Below are positions 48,701 to 62,540 of a stretch of DNA of 64,000 nucleotides, in pieces (the stretch's first letter is position 1; each line of letters opens with the position of its first letter). Under the pieces are notes generated by a model. It saw only the letters and a program-made list of their open reading frames with translations. It was not told the origin of the DNA and searched no databases. The DNA comes from Lycocorax pyrrhopterus obiensis. Taxonomy: Eukaryota; Chordata; Aves; Passeriformes; Paradisaeidae. Location: the NCBI GenBank assembly GCA_014706295.1, contig JACSVZ010000002.1:107938547-108002546 (forward strand), written 5' to 3'. The position numbers and the translations under genes were made by a program.

Positions 48701-51700
48701 ATGACTGGAGTAAAGGGAGCAACTTTATATGGAAAGGAAGATTTAGAGGCATTTAATTCAGATTTTCATCTGGATAAGAGAAACCAATTCTGGGCAGCCA
48801 GCTGGCTTTCCACAGATCAACCTCGATTCATGAAATCTAAATAATGCTATTATACCACAATGACCTTCTTGAAATTAATCTAAACATAAACCTCCTGGAA
48901 ACAAGGCTCATCAGCCTAGCAGAGGCAGCACAAAAAGTTCCTTATATGGAGGCTTCCTACAGACACTCAAGAATTCATACTGCCTTGACAGAGTCGTATA
49001 CAAATCAGAAGAAAAACTGAGTAGTAGGTAAAGATAAGAGATTATAATGGGTTACATTGCAGTACTATCAAGCTGGTAAGAACTAGAATGCCATATTGGA
49101 AAATTTTTGAGTGTCTTCTGTGAACTGTGCTAAAGATGAATGTGGCTTTACTACGGCAGTGTCTGTCCTGCTTCATATCTCTTTCAGAGACATTATAGGA
49201 GGCCTACTGTAAACCTAGCAGAAAGAATATTAATTCTTTCAACTAAGTTGAAGGGTCTTTGCTCAAGAAGTGCATATTGATCATAGAAGCAACAAGCATT
49301 CTGTTTCTATCCCATGAAAATGTAATTATTTATTCTGAAGCACCAAAAGTTAGCTGCGATCAATAAAAAAATAAATGCAAGAGTAATGCCCCTGGTTTAA
49401 ATAACTTAAAAACAAGGGAATTTGAACAGTGAAAAACAACTTTTTGACTGACTTTGGAAAGATAATTTAACAGCCTGTGTTCAACCAAAAAATTTCAGTA
49501 GGACTTGCATGAATATCTAGACTTTCGATTAATGCATCCTCTAACTGCCGTTTCCCAGTTTTGGCATTCCAGTTTGAGTATGCACTCATTATTTTAGGGA
49601 GAGTATTTGTTCATTATTTTAGCTTCTGCTTATTTTGAAAAATTAAGCATTCCTGAGAACACTCACAGAAATTAAAGTCAGCTGGTCTGGAATGGCCCAC
49701 ATCTAGGCTGATTCTTCAGACTCCCAAAGTTGGTACTTGAGGCATACAACCTATGGGAAAGGATAAATTATTTGATTGCTTTATCTCCCAAAGTATGACA
49801 GAATTACCAGGGACACTGCCAGCTGGCATGAACCAACTAATCTCTATTATGGTATCAACACACTTTGTCCAGAACAAAGTATTTACAAGTTTGGGGTGGG
49901 AAGGATTTTGCTGAGGTTGAGTTGTCTGTGTCTGCAGAGGTAATTAATCTCCTTTCCCACCACATTCCTTTCAGTAGGACTTAGTTTCTCCACTGTAAGA
50001 GAGCAATCCCAAAGCACACTCACTGTTAGCATTTCAGGTTGTAGTCCTTCTGATTCTTCCAGAATGCCACACTAAACTCGGTCTACTTCCCAAATGTACG
50101 CTCTAATTTATTAAAACGAAGCCCAAATGGGCTTCATGGAAGTGGAACCTCCTCTGGTTTCTGGTTTTGCCCATGCTGGTTACCTTAAGTGAAGGTGAAA
50201 TTGAATAGGAGAGACATCCCTATGGCTGTGGAACTGTTTTCAAACCACATGAGAATACAATTCTTTTCAATCCTATATGATTCTGGGTCTACTAGCTTCT
50301 GTAAGCCTTAGTAGTATCTGTTAGGTTTGGGACACCTCTGAAGTGTGTCAGTGGAGATCATTCCCTTCATATTGTCTGGTTATGACACCTCTAATGTAGA
50401 AATATGGCACACACATATGGTCATTTGATAGTCCATCTACTCAAATGGACTCCTAATTTGTCTTTTCTCACTTAATACAGTTTCTGCTGTAGTCCTGTAG
50501 CTTTCCTTGGTCATTCTTCCCAGATTCTCAGGCTCCATTACTGCAAAAATCTCAAGACTGCAACATTTGGTTTAATTGATCAGTTTACACATTTCTGCAT
50601 TCCATAACCTAATCATTAAATAATTTCCATTTTATAAATAGCATTTTAACAACTAAAACTATGCTGTCTTACAAATCAAGTAAGCTATGCTGCTAGAGAG
50701 CTCACTATGTAAGGATTTTTTTCTGTTCCTCAGGAAAACTTGGCAGAGCATTCAGCCTTCGAAACAAAATACAGCAGCTGTAATTAGTCATTACACTGTT
50801 CAGAATAATAGCCTGTATTAGGTGATCACCACCTAAAATCCAAAAAGTTGTTTCTCTACATTTTAAATCAATTCCTAATCAGTTTCATATACCCCAACAC
50901 AAAAAAAAACTAGAGTCTGTGCGTATTAATCTGGATTTATGCAATAAATTCTAATAAACAGAAGATGTATCCTGTTAAGAAAGATGAAAATTTTCACAAA
51001 CATGCCAAGATTAAAGGAGGCATATATTTTTCATGTCCCTGCCTATAATGCTATACTGTTGGAAGATTACTCTGGAATGCTAGTAGACTACAAGAAGTCT
51101 GCATGTGTCAATAATATTAATAGGGTGATTAAGGCTTGTTAAGACTTTTAACTAAAAAAGTCTTTTAACTAAACTAGCAGTTTTTCCAAGAACGAGGGTC
51201 AGAAACGTTATGGAATTGCTTTTTTCTTTTGCTAACTTGCATTGAATGGTAAAATTGCTTCCTGTATATTGTCCTATTTCTATGTCTGGTTGTGAATTGC
51301 TGCCCTAAATAATGAACTAAAAATACAAGTTCATTTCTGTACTGTATTATGAATGTGTTATTGTCACAGCAGGTAATTGCAATCATTCACAGTGTGAATA
51401 TGAGGTCTGAATAGTAAATTGTCCTGAAAACAGTCTTCCCCTGTGAATTTATGAATTTTCAATCTTAATTCTCGATACTGATTAATACTGTGTCACCATT
51501 TAACACTCAGGTCATTCAGCAGAACAGGCATCATACCTCAGAAGTCATGGAAGTGCAAAAACACTTACTGGACAATAAAAATAAGGTCTTATGACAATAA
51601 AATTAATGGCTATTGTACCTTTATAGAATGAAGATGCAGGCAGTAAATATAAGAAATCATCAAAAAATCTTCTACTACTGCTGTTAAGAGGAAAATTTTA

Positions 51701-54700
51701 AAAAATAGGTTTGTCAGGGTAAGAAAAAAATGTCTTTATAGTGTCACTTGGTATTATTTATACAGGGAGGGAGGAACAGTTTTCTACAGATAGGAAGGAA
51801 ACATCTACAGAGCAAAAAAAGAATAAATACTGCATTAGCAAGACATTTTTGTACCAGTGGTTGGAAGATTTGTACTTTGCAGTACTGTGCGCTCAAGTTT
51901 TAAAGAAAAATCTGTTTCTATTAATCTGTAATGACAACGTCTACCTTATAGTGAAAGATGTCTTCAGTGAATTTTGAGGCAGGAACTTTTCTGATTTTCT
52001 ACTTGAGCTACATTGCTGCAGTAGTGCAAAAGACATTCAATAAAATGACTTATCTGAATTCAAAAGCACATCCTTGATGTTTAAAACAGGAACATGAAGT
52101 TGGGTATTGCTACACTTTATCCATTTTCCAGTGTTGATTTTTTTTTCTGAGAAAAATATTGATTTTTAAAAAGTTCTTTTGCAATTTTTGAGCTCTTTTG
52201 TAAAATACATCTTCTTTTTGGTTTTTCAGTAATCTGCAGAGAATCAAACATGATCACATGGTGTGAAAAGAAAAATGTATGAAAGCAATTAAAAGATTAT
52301 TTTTAATGGCTTCATTGAAACAGAAAATGTTCAACTGTTATTCTTTCAAAATTCAAAATTTAGTTTCCAGAGGTTAATGATTGCATACACATTTCTTTCA
52401 TTTTCAATTTTTTAATAATTTTAATGTGGATTTTTTTTCCTTCTATACGAAAAAATCTGGTTTCAAAGTCTGCTATCAATATGTTGGTTTTAACCCAAGA
52501 TTTGTTACTATGTGTTGGCTTATTCATAGATTTAACTAGAATGGCCTTGTAAAATGCTGAGATTACTAAATATAATTGACATTTAAAAAATTACTCTTAT
52601 GGTGTGTCCATATGATTAAGCCTTAGCCCTTGTTCATTGTGAAATAATTAATGAGATAGTTTAAAGCAATGAAATAATATAGACTCAGAAATGTCATGAA
52701 ATATGTTGCAGTTGATGTGATTAGTAACCTACATGCTATGTAAATGAAGTCATATGGCTTATTCTGTAGCTATTACAATCACCAAGCAAGAAAACGATAT
52801 GCATAGGTTTCTCTTCCATTTATGCCAGCATCAAGGGAACAAACAATATTGCTGAAATTATTAAATAAAATAAAAATAAGTCACACAAAACTACTTGAGT
52901 ATCTCAGTCTCAGTCATTTCAGTGGAGGTTAGCACCTAACTCACTTGTGGGATGACCCCTGCGCTACATAGGAAAGGCACATTGATTTGGGATCCAATTT
53001 ACTCCACTGGGACCTCTGCTTTTGACATATGACTTTACTTCATTCTAGGAAAAAAAAAAAAAAAGGAAAAGAGTATCTTGTTCAGTACACAAGTTTTGAA
53101 GCCTTTTTTCTGTCCTTGAGACAAGGTTCTTGTCTGCTTATCTGGTGGGAGGAAACTAATACATATAAGAAATACTTGTCTGACCCATTTGCAAGAGCCA
53201 CTGGAATAGGTGAGATTTTGAAGCATATTCACTTAACTGTTTCAAGATTTGGAAATCTTTGGTTCAAATTTAAGAGAAGATTTTTTTTCTTTTTTTTGTC
53301 TTATGCTAGATTTTTTTTCCCCACCAACACTTTGTTCATTATTCTTGTCTATTTACATGTTGTGCTAATTTAAGCTTTTCCTAGCCTATGTCTACACTGA
53401 AAAGAACCTTCTTAATTTAGAGTTCAAAAAGCAGAAAGCAAAAAAATACTGAAGTAACTTTATGTACAATATCTATGATTAATTGTTGTCTATTCTCTTC
53501 ACAATCTCATGCTTTGAAGAATGAGAATTTTTCTCACAAAGAAGATGTTGCTACAGAGGCATTAGCTTTGTTTTGTTTTTTTCTTTGTTTGCTTTCTTAA
53601 TTTATTTGAACAGAGATGGAGGTTGCAGCATGTAATACTATTGCAAATCACAGGTAACTTCAATAGCAGATGCTACTCACGAGACTCTCTAGAGTATTTG
53701 AAGTGTTAGTGTAACTAAAATAAATACTGTGACTAGGACATAAAGATCAAACAACAGAGATGCTACATTTTGACACAAGCCATAAGCAGGTATGCCTGAA
53801 TACTCAAAGTTACTATCTCTGCCATGGCACAATCTCACTTGGACAATGAAGGAAGAAATCTCCATAATGCCCATGGCACTTTCCTGGTGCTTCTTCTCAG
53901 CATTAGATTGAAGTGATGTGCAGATACTGCCTCAGTTTGCACTGCATCAGTTCTTAATTTCTGTTCGTTCCTAAGTGCAGAGGTTCAGACAGTAACACAT
54001 GCTGCCACCTCCTTCTGGAACATCAGAACTACAAGAAGATGCATTAGCTGGCAGGTTAGCTTAGGATAATGTGATGAGAGAGACCATTTATTTATAAAAC
54101 ATTACAAAAGAAAGAGTGAAATGATAAAGCATCCCTGATTTGTTCTCTTCCTTTAATGAACCTCTAGATCAAAAGCAATGTCAATGTACTTCAGGTTCAT
54201 AGGCTATATAGACAGTAAGTGACAGATTCTGCTGCCAGTTGCTATTCACTTTGAGTGGTAACTTTTATCTTAGAGGAAGCTATTGATGCTGGAATAGCAT
54301 TTGAGATACTTAAGGATAACAGAATCCTGTATTAATGCAACACTGTTCCAGATTCAATCTGATTGCTTCTGTTAGTCATTGTTCATGTAATATTTATGTA
54401 TCCTGTGTAAGAGATAGTAAGCAACTCCAAGGCATGAAAATCTGATTTCTGTTACACCATATCTGCAGTATGATCGGCAAAGTTTGCAACAGAACCACTT
54501 GTTTCCCTTAGGGCCTGACCAAGCCTATACAGTCTTATCCAAAAATGGCCTCCTTTATATTCTGAAGTGGGGAAGTCTGAGGTTTGCAAGTCCCTGAGCA
54601 TGTCTGGCAGGCCAAGCATCATCAGAGAGGAATGAACAAGGTTGGACTGTTTTGGGTAGCTGAGACCAGGAAGATCTACCTTAAAGTCTCTAGAGAGAAA

Positions 54701-55585
54701 GGAGGGCCATAGGCAAAAACTGACACCTTTGTTATCAGTATTAAACCTGTAAAATTCTCAACACCTTGGTATTGTCTGTCTACTTTTAAATTACTAATGT
54801 AGAGAAGGAAACTGGATGTGAGGAAAAAAAAAAAGACCATTAAAATAAACCTCTAATAATCCTACTTAACTGCTTAGTTGTGGGGTTTTTATTTATATTT
54901 GATGCCTGTAATAGAAGGAAACTTGCTTAGCCTTCTGAGGAGAGACTTAAGAAATGGTGTTCAATAGTTACTTAGATCTTCCTAAGCAATAATCAATAAA
55001 GATTTGCAGCTTATGGAGCTGGAACCTGTCTAAAGTGTCTTTATATCTAATGGAAACCTTTCAAGTCCTGCTGCCTAAGCATAGATACCTTCATGTACCT
55101 ATAAGGTAGAGGAAGGAATGATTAGCAAATAAAGCAGTCAAATACGAATGTGGGTTTATTTCCTTTCCCATAAAGATCTTGACACAAAGTATGTCACATT
55201 AAATTTTATCATTTGCATAGTGTTTGCCTTCTTGACATATGAGAAAATTTACATTATATCAGACATGGCAACGTAATTTCCAAATCTGCTTTATTCCATT
55301 TGGGAATGAAGCACAAAATCTTTGATGAAGTACACAGACATAGAGATATTTTAGACAATGTGAAAGTACATATCACATCTTTTTTCAATCAGTGGCCAAC
55401 ATCAAAAACTTCAAATTGCATTTGAAGTTTTAAAATAAAAGTGCAGTTGTAGGAGGTACTCTCTAGTGTTAGAAAAAAGAAATTATCATAACAGCAATAA
55501 GTTGGGTACACAAGCAGGCATGTAGAAAGCACAGAGAGCATCACCTGAACAGGATGAGCAAACTCTTTTTTTTTAGTTTATCATT
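45791..55585. other. Long unique AT-rich stretch, no gene seen
   Basis: Nearly 10 kb without a recognisable gene, RNA or transposon. It contains a 15-A run (53050-53064), a 15-bp near-duplication (51142-51173), and a stretch at 52.6-52.9 kb with conserved-non-coding texture. Around 54180-54320 the wording 'cagattctgctgccagttgc' resembles old dispersed repeats of reptiles and birds. The frame at 53029-53373 is built from poly-A and poly-T and is not a gene. Confidence 0.45.
51142..51173. repeat. 15-bp near-tandem duplication
   Basis: AGACTTTTAACTAAA and AGTCTTTTAACTAAA, offset 17 bp, one mismatch. Confidence 0.8.
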
Positions 55586-55619
55586 GGGGCAGGGGGTGGG
55601 GTAAGGAGGGGGGCTAGGG
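55586..55619 (+). other. G-quadruplex motif
   Basis: Five runs of at least three G on the plus strand (4, 5, 4, 6 and 3 G) with loops of 1-6 bases satisfy the standard G-quadruplex pattern. It stands out in very AT-rich DNA. No gene is near, so a promoter role is not implied. Confidence 0.85.
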
Positions 55620-58600
55620 TTTCCTTTAATTATTTTTTTAGGTTTTTGTTCTCTGTTATTGATGATACTGGTGACCCCTCATTCAAAACTCCAAAGCATC
55701 ATCTACTCTTACGTCAAAAGTTGACATTGATATACTTCAGATCCAACACTGTTTGAATTCAAGTTTTAATCGTAATTTGTATTCAGTACTTCAATTTTTC
55801 CTTTTCTTTTTTACCTGGAAGCAACTGTTTCTATATCTCCATTTCTAAATGGTAGATTGTAGTACACATGTTTTGAAGAGGTGTTTATTTTTGCCTATTT
55901 CATTGATTATGTGAAAGTTTATTATTACATTTTTACCCAGTATAAATTTGTGTATAGTTGTATAGAGGAAGCTTAAAAATATCTAGGAGCTTAAAAGTAG
56001 ATTTATTATTTAGCTTTGTGCTTTACACATCTTGTGCTGAATGTAATCTTGCAAAATATCCCAGGAGGTGTGGAATAGATGTAGTTGCTGTGGATTTTAA
56101 TAGGAAACACAAGAGGTTTGTCTTTTCCAAATTTTCTGGGTATTTATATGTAGAAAAAAACCTTAGACAGTTCTAAAAATCTGCAAAATAGGTTCAAATG
56201 AATAACTCAAAACTTTTCATTCCATTCCAAACCATTTTGTGTGAAGAAGCTGTTTGTTTACAGGATTTCACCACACCAAATATACAAAGAGTGAGAAATA
56301 TTCCCGTTTCTCATTAACCTGATAAAACTTGAGGATCTAGGAGATGACGTTAATTCAAATGCTGGCAGGGGGTTCTTTCAAAACAATATATGAAAGTAAA
56401 AAGGACAGTCTTACTGTTGACTAGCATATATTTATCACTATTATTTAATACGGTGATATATTCACTGTAATAACAACTTAGAGGCCAGCAGATGTCAGAT
56501 GGTCTTTTATAAAAATATGTATTTAAAAATTTTAAGAGTTAGTTTGATTGGACCTGACATTTGCAGATAGTATTTGGGGTGGTGTTCCTAAATTTTTTCA
56601 CCTGTTTTTGTTGTTGTTCTTGGTCACAAATATTTATCACCAAATAAAAAAAGAAAAAGAAACCAACTCCCCACCCCCGAAAAAAAGACAAACAAAATCT
56701 ACTGTTATGTAAGCAAACACAAAAGAATTCATTGTGAAAGAAAGAAATTCCACAAATTTTATTACCCAGTTCTGATTGTTAAAAGCTGTTTTGTTTGACC
56801 TGTTTATCTATGCTGTGTCTGTAGTGAATGGACCATCTTACTGGACATTCCCAATAATACTCATCTACTTACTTCAGAAAACTTTTTCAGATGGGTCAAG
56901 TTGCCTTCTGAAGTGTCCTGGCTCTCTCCATCAATTTTAGAAGGAATCTAAACAATTTAAAAGCTATTAAAAAGCACCAAATCTATATAAAATGCACTTC
57001 TCCTGTGCAACATTCTTGTTCTTTAGGTAATTAGATCAGAGTGATCCACAATGCACACATAGCATCATTGTGTAGAGATATTTGAAAATGTGGACCACAT
57101 AGCGCCATATCAATGTTTTAAACACTGTTGTAATTGCCACACGTTGTTGGCATAAAGAAAATTCATATGGCCAAAGGAAAACCACGTTAGCATTACTTTT
57201 ACTTTTTAGAGTCAACTTGTTTATCTGCACAGAGCTGTCAAACTACACTTAAGGAAGCATTGTGGAGAGCTATACACTACTCTTCCACCTTCCCCCACAA
57301 AACACGCAGACAGACAGAAGCAGATAGGCTCAGAAAGACTAAATCACACCAATTCATTTATAAAGGTAGGATACTGGGGGAAATAAAAAAAGGTCTGTTT
57401 AGTTTTGAAGCCTAAGAAATGAAAAAAACTAAGTTAAGGAAAATTTCTATGTCACTGCTCTATAGCCTGACTACCTTATCTTTTTGGTTGTAATATAAAA
57501 TCAGGCAACTGCTAAAACACAGATCACAAGATTCAAACAGACGAACAGATGTGATTTAGACACATCAGTTTTATTCATTTCAATGGATTTTTTTTTACTG
57601 CTCAGCAGTTTGCTTTTGATGTTTATTGAAATCACGTATTTAATGAGCAATCAGGGTAGACAAAATATACTCAAATTTAAAGAATATAAATAAATAGGGA
57701 ATTGTAGTAATTTAGAAACAGTTTTAATAAAGGTTTTATTATTATGCAAATACTTAATTAGAAAAATAAATTCAGATTGGCTTGTAAACAAACTAAACAA
57801 GATTAAAAAATTATTAGAAAAACAGAACATCTGCAAAAATAATCTGAAAAATACACTTAGTATTCTGAAATCTACTGTGAAATAGTACTCTGAAATCAGA
57901 AATAGTAACAGAAGCTTTGAGATTAAGCTGGACACTAAGCTATATGATAACATAATGCCTACCTTGTGATTCAGTTTTTAAAAAATCTCCAATATACTAC
58001 TTGAAAGTTGCTAAAGTACCCCTTTTTTTTAATTTTCTTAACTATAATCAGGAGGGAATAACTTCAGGAAATAATTAATAAAAGTTTCACTGGGATGGTT
58101 TGTCTGAACAAGTGTAAAGAAAGGTGTGATGACTGTTTAAAACCATCAAAAGCGCTAGTTAACATCAAAGATATGCAATATAGGAAGCAATGAAGTTAAG
58201 TCTAAGCCAAAGGACTTGAAAACCTTGGCTCAACAGAATGCTCTAAGGTATGGAAATTCCTCTTGAAAAACTGCTTAGATCTCATCACTTCAGTCTACAA
58301 AATTAAGACAAGTTATGTGTAAAACTTTCTAATGTAATGAAACTAGTTTCTTCATAATAGACTTTTAAGCATTATCTATCATGATTTCAAGTGTTTTCAA
58401 AGACATGTATATAGAATCCAAAGACAGAGAATTTTATGTCTCTATGTACAGAATTTTCTGTCTGTACAACATATAAATGCATTCCCCTACTTTAGATCGT
58501 TGTTTAAAAAAACCTATATTTTCAATCCAATTTTCATATTATTTGAATGGATACCATAGCACTACAAGAAAAAAAAAGAAACTACATCTGAGAATGTGAC

Positions 58601-59740
58601 AGCTAGAAACCTGCTATACTATAACCACAAATTTAATAAAATCCATATATACATAGCCATTTATCTTGCAGGGTTTTGCTGTTTCTCTCATTTCTGTTCC
58701 TTTTTCTGAAATAAAGAAATATTGTTTCACTCAGTTGAGTGAAATCCTATAGGAATTTAGGGGAATAAGTATGACTTCAATAACTGGTATTGTATAGTAC
58801 TAGTAGAGTATAATAATATTCTCAAGCCAGTAGAAGACATTTTCTTTTTCCCTTTTCTCAATGAATGCTAGAAGGTAACTACTGCAATAAATCACCTTTT
58901 CTCGGTATAGCAAAGCCAATATGTATGAGTCAAATGTATCGTAGCAAATGCCATAAAAAATGGTAGCTTACTCATGAGACATAATGATCGTGTATCTTAC
59001 CAGCTTCAGTCTGACTTCTCTCACTCTGTCTTTATAATAAAATAAGCAATTGATTAAGATCTCAAGAGGTTTTTTAATATAAATTTTCTTTTTGTTCACT
59101 TTCTGCTTAATATTACCTAACACTTACTCTCAGTGCTTTGGAATTATTTTAAATGAGCAATAAGGCTCATGTTGGGACACATCCAAAGGCAAAAGGCAGA
59201 TAATTTCTGTTTGACATAGGAGGAGACACACAATATCCACAGCCAGTGTTCATTGGGCATAAAATCCCCCTGGTGGCCTCAGCTGTAGTGAGAGATATCA
59301 GTTAGACAGAAAGTAAAATACATTTCTGATTCAAGAGTCTTTTTATTTCAGCTGGTTTTTTCTCTACGACTTCAGAACATCCTCACAAGACATAAGTGGT
59401 TCTCGTTGGCCATTATGAGGACTGAAATATAAGAGAGAATTCCAGTCATCTAACTGAAGACATTTAGATGTAGGCCAAGCTGGTTAGGCTAGTTAAGACT
59501 ACTCTATGGTTGCTGTCTCTCTAGAGATACTTGTGGAATCTCTACAGATTACTGAGGATAGCTACACATCTTCTTTATATGAGTTTAGCCTAATTTTTCC
59601 ATCTAAATGTACACAAATGTCATTTAACTTGAGGTATTTTATTTAAACAAAAGGTGAAAACTTTCTCTGTTTTTATAAATTTGGGAACTGAGGATTCAAG
59701 GATATCATTACATATAAAATATTCTGCTATCAGTATATAG
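55620..59740. other. Unique AT-rich DNA, no gene seen
   Basis: No feature recognised. There is an A/C-rich low-complexity patch at 56645-56695 and an AT-rich stretch at 57.6-58.1 kb whose 100-codon minus frame (57953-57651) is only compositional. Confidence 0.5.
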
Positions 59741-60140
59741 AATCATAGAATCATTAAATCATTAAGGTTGGAGAAGACCTCTAAGATCATCGAATCCAAC
59801 CTTTGACTAAACACCACCTTGACAACTAAAGCAAGACTAAATGCAATGTCCAGTTGTTTCTTGAACTCCTCCAGGGACAGTGCCTTCACCGACCTCCTTG
59901 GGCAGTCCATTCCAATGCCTGACTACTCTTTCAGTGAAGAAATTTTTCCTGATGTCCAGCCTGAACCTCCCCTGGCGCAGCTTGATGCTATGTCCTCTTT
60001 TCCTGTTGCTAGTAAGAGGCCAACCCCCATCTGGCTACAGCCTCCTTTTGGGTTGTTGTACAAAGTGATAAGGTCTCCTCTGAAACCCCTTTTCTTGAGG
60101 CTAAACACTCCCAGCTCCCTCAGCCACTCTTCATATGACT
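59741..60140 (-). mobile_element. CR1 LINE, 3' end
   Basis: Starts with the reverse-complemented tail (AATCATAGAATCATTAAATC) and 3' UTR ('gttggagaagacctctaag', 'ccaacctttgactaaacacc'), then the ORF2 end. The minus strand shows '[20 protein letters not shown]'. Same subfamily wording as the copy at 38256-38760. 5' side truncated near 60140. Frame broken; inactive. Confidence 0.95.
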
Positions 60141-62540
60141 TACATATTTTATTATGTGATTATTTATCCAAGTAGAAAAACTTTTCCATTTTATTGTTGT
60201 GCTTGATTCCATTCAGGTTAGAATAGCTATTTTCTTACAGAAGAGCTTTCAAAAGGCTTAATAATTTTGTATGGGTTTTTCAAACACCGCCCTAGCCTCT
60301 GCATAACTGAAAACAGTTTGATCTCTACAGACTTTTTCTACAGATTGTATCCTCCTTTTATATTTTCAGTTCACGCACAACAGAAATGTGAATATTTCAA
60401 GTAGATCTTGTTAAAGCACACTAATTTTGCTTATGATACAGTACCTTGGAGCAGGGGAAAACAAACTTGAAGAGACAATGATAAAAATAATTTCCAGCAA
60501 TGAGATTAAAGTAAACATGGTCTGCAAGGTTAATGGCATTTAAACATGGCAGTTTTCTAACAGTTCCTTTTGCAGCAAGTAAGTATGTAAGTGCATTACA
60601 CGAAACGTCAAGTTATGTAGTTATAAGGGCCAGCATTAAATTACTTTAAAAATAGAAAACCGTGAAAATATGCATATACAAAAATAATCCACTCTGAACA
60701 CTAAAAAATACTGCCCCTTCCTGCAAAGAAAGCCCTCCCTGTTTCATTTCACTGTGACAGATGCAATGACCACTATGAGCCAGGTTAATTTGATGCAAAC
60801 AGATTGATAGTCATCATAGAGCCAGCAGCGTCAAATATGCAATTGATGGTTAGTAATTTAATGTACCTCTCAGGAAACTGAATCTAAAATAGGAATGCAA
60901 ACCTTACAAAACTGTGTCATCTCTAAAACAAAAAATAGCTCATATCTAAGATCTCCTTTAGAAAGAAGTAAATCTTGTTTTCTGCCTGGGAACATTAGAA
61001 TGCTTTTAAATTAAAAAAAAAAAAGTGACCACAGAGTACAATATATTATCAAAGTAGACCTCTCCACCATTACCCTAGATTCTCTACATATTATTTTTAT
61101 TTAACATGATTTCTGCATATGTGCATGTCCTGTATCATTGTTGAAGAATTTACCCCTAAGAAATTTTGTTCTCCTGTCTATATTCCTAGTTGATAATAAC
61201 ACAATCATATTATCTATATCTAAATCACATGCTGAATACGTACCAGTGTTTGAAGAGTGTGCTTTGCAGTAGAATGTACAAAATATTCATGGGGTTTAGA
61301 AATAATATATTGTTTATATATTATTTTGAAATAATATATAAAACATATTATTAGAAAGTGTACACTTATAGCATGCAGTATCTAGTGACAATAATTATTC
61401 CTGAGTATTTTGAGACCTTTTAATATTTTTACTCTTATTTTTCGCAGGTATTTTATGGAAGAAAGCTTTTTTTAAGAGAATGAATAAATGCAGAAAACCA
61501 GTTTTGGTCTGACAGGCAAGAATTTTGACTGATGAGACAAATTGTCACTAAACTGATTTTTTTTCATTACTTACTGGTTAAGAAATAACAAAGCCAGAAC
61601 TTCATTTGGGCACTGTAGCATGGATGGGAATGAGGGCAAGAGAAGCCATAAGTAGGTAGCATCCTTGGGGAGGAGGCATGTTGCTGGGTATTGATCTCAT
61701 TTGTGTTGTCTGCCATTAAATATCCCTCAGAAAGTGAACCCGAATGCAACATAATGGACTCCAAATTGTTTCTATTCATGCAAACTATAAAGATTAGTAA
61801 CTCATTTTTCAAGACAGTCCCATATGAAGTCATGGTCTTAGTTTGTGTCCAAAGAGAGAGTAGTAACACGATGTCTCAAACTAAAAAGTCAGCAACACTG
61901 AGTACAGTTTACTGCTCTACATGACATTAAAATTGAGCATTCATGGCATCTGCATGCCATTCTAGAGCTAGAACATCATTAAACAAGGGGTAGAAAGAAA
62001 TCTACACAATATTCAGGTTGTGTTAGTTGAAAAAGCAAACTTGATGATGCTAATAGTATTTTTCAAATTTAGCTTGTTAGTTTAACAAGTTTTCATGTGA
62101 ATCATAACTTTGAGAAACTCAGAATTACCAGTTACTTCTATATATTTCAGTCCTGAGTTCAACTTCCATACGTTTTAGTTATCATAACAAGCATTTTACT
62201 TCTATGGCTGTAATGGATCATGTACTTACAGTTTTAGACTAGTACCTGGCTATTCTTGTCCTGTTGAATTATTTTTCTTAGCAGTTCACTTGAACACCGT
62301 GCTGACAACAGGAAGCTATAACAACTGAACATTGCTATTTTATTGATTTTTATATAATTGGGGAGGAGAAAGCATTTTGTATTTTGTATCTAGAAAGAGT
62401 GAAATGGCATACGATTTAAAGCATTTAAATATACTGCAAAATGCTAGGGGAAAACACTGGGTGCTTAGATCCTTCAAATTAAAAATATATGATACAATTA
62501 AAATATCAAAAATAATAGAACCCACAGAATTAGGGAAGGG
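60141..62540. other. Unique AT-rich DNA, conserved-non-coding texture at 60.5-60.9 kb
   Basis: No gene seen. The part 60480-60880 has dense homeodomain/TALE-like words (TGACAG, AGATTGATAG, TTTGATGCAAAC, ATGCAATTGATGG) and few homopolymers. AT hairpins lie at 61301-61352. Confidence 0.45.
61301..61352. repeat. Two adjacent AT-only hairpins
   Basis: AATAATATAT, loop TGTTT, ATATATTATT (perfect 10-bp stem, 61301-61325), followed within a few bases by a second AATAATAT...ATATTATT inverted repeat (to about 61352). The two halves also resemble each other, suggesting a local duplication. Confidence 0.75.

Noticed and set aside
54180..54320. Wording like an old dispersed reptile/bird repeat
   Set aside because: Too diverged to name or bound; not listed as a feature.
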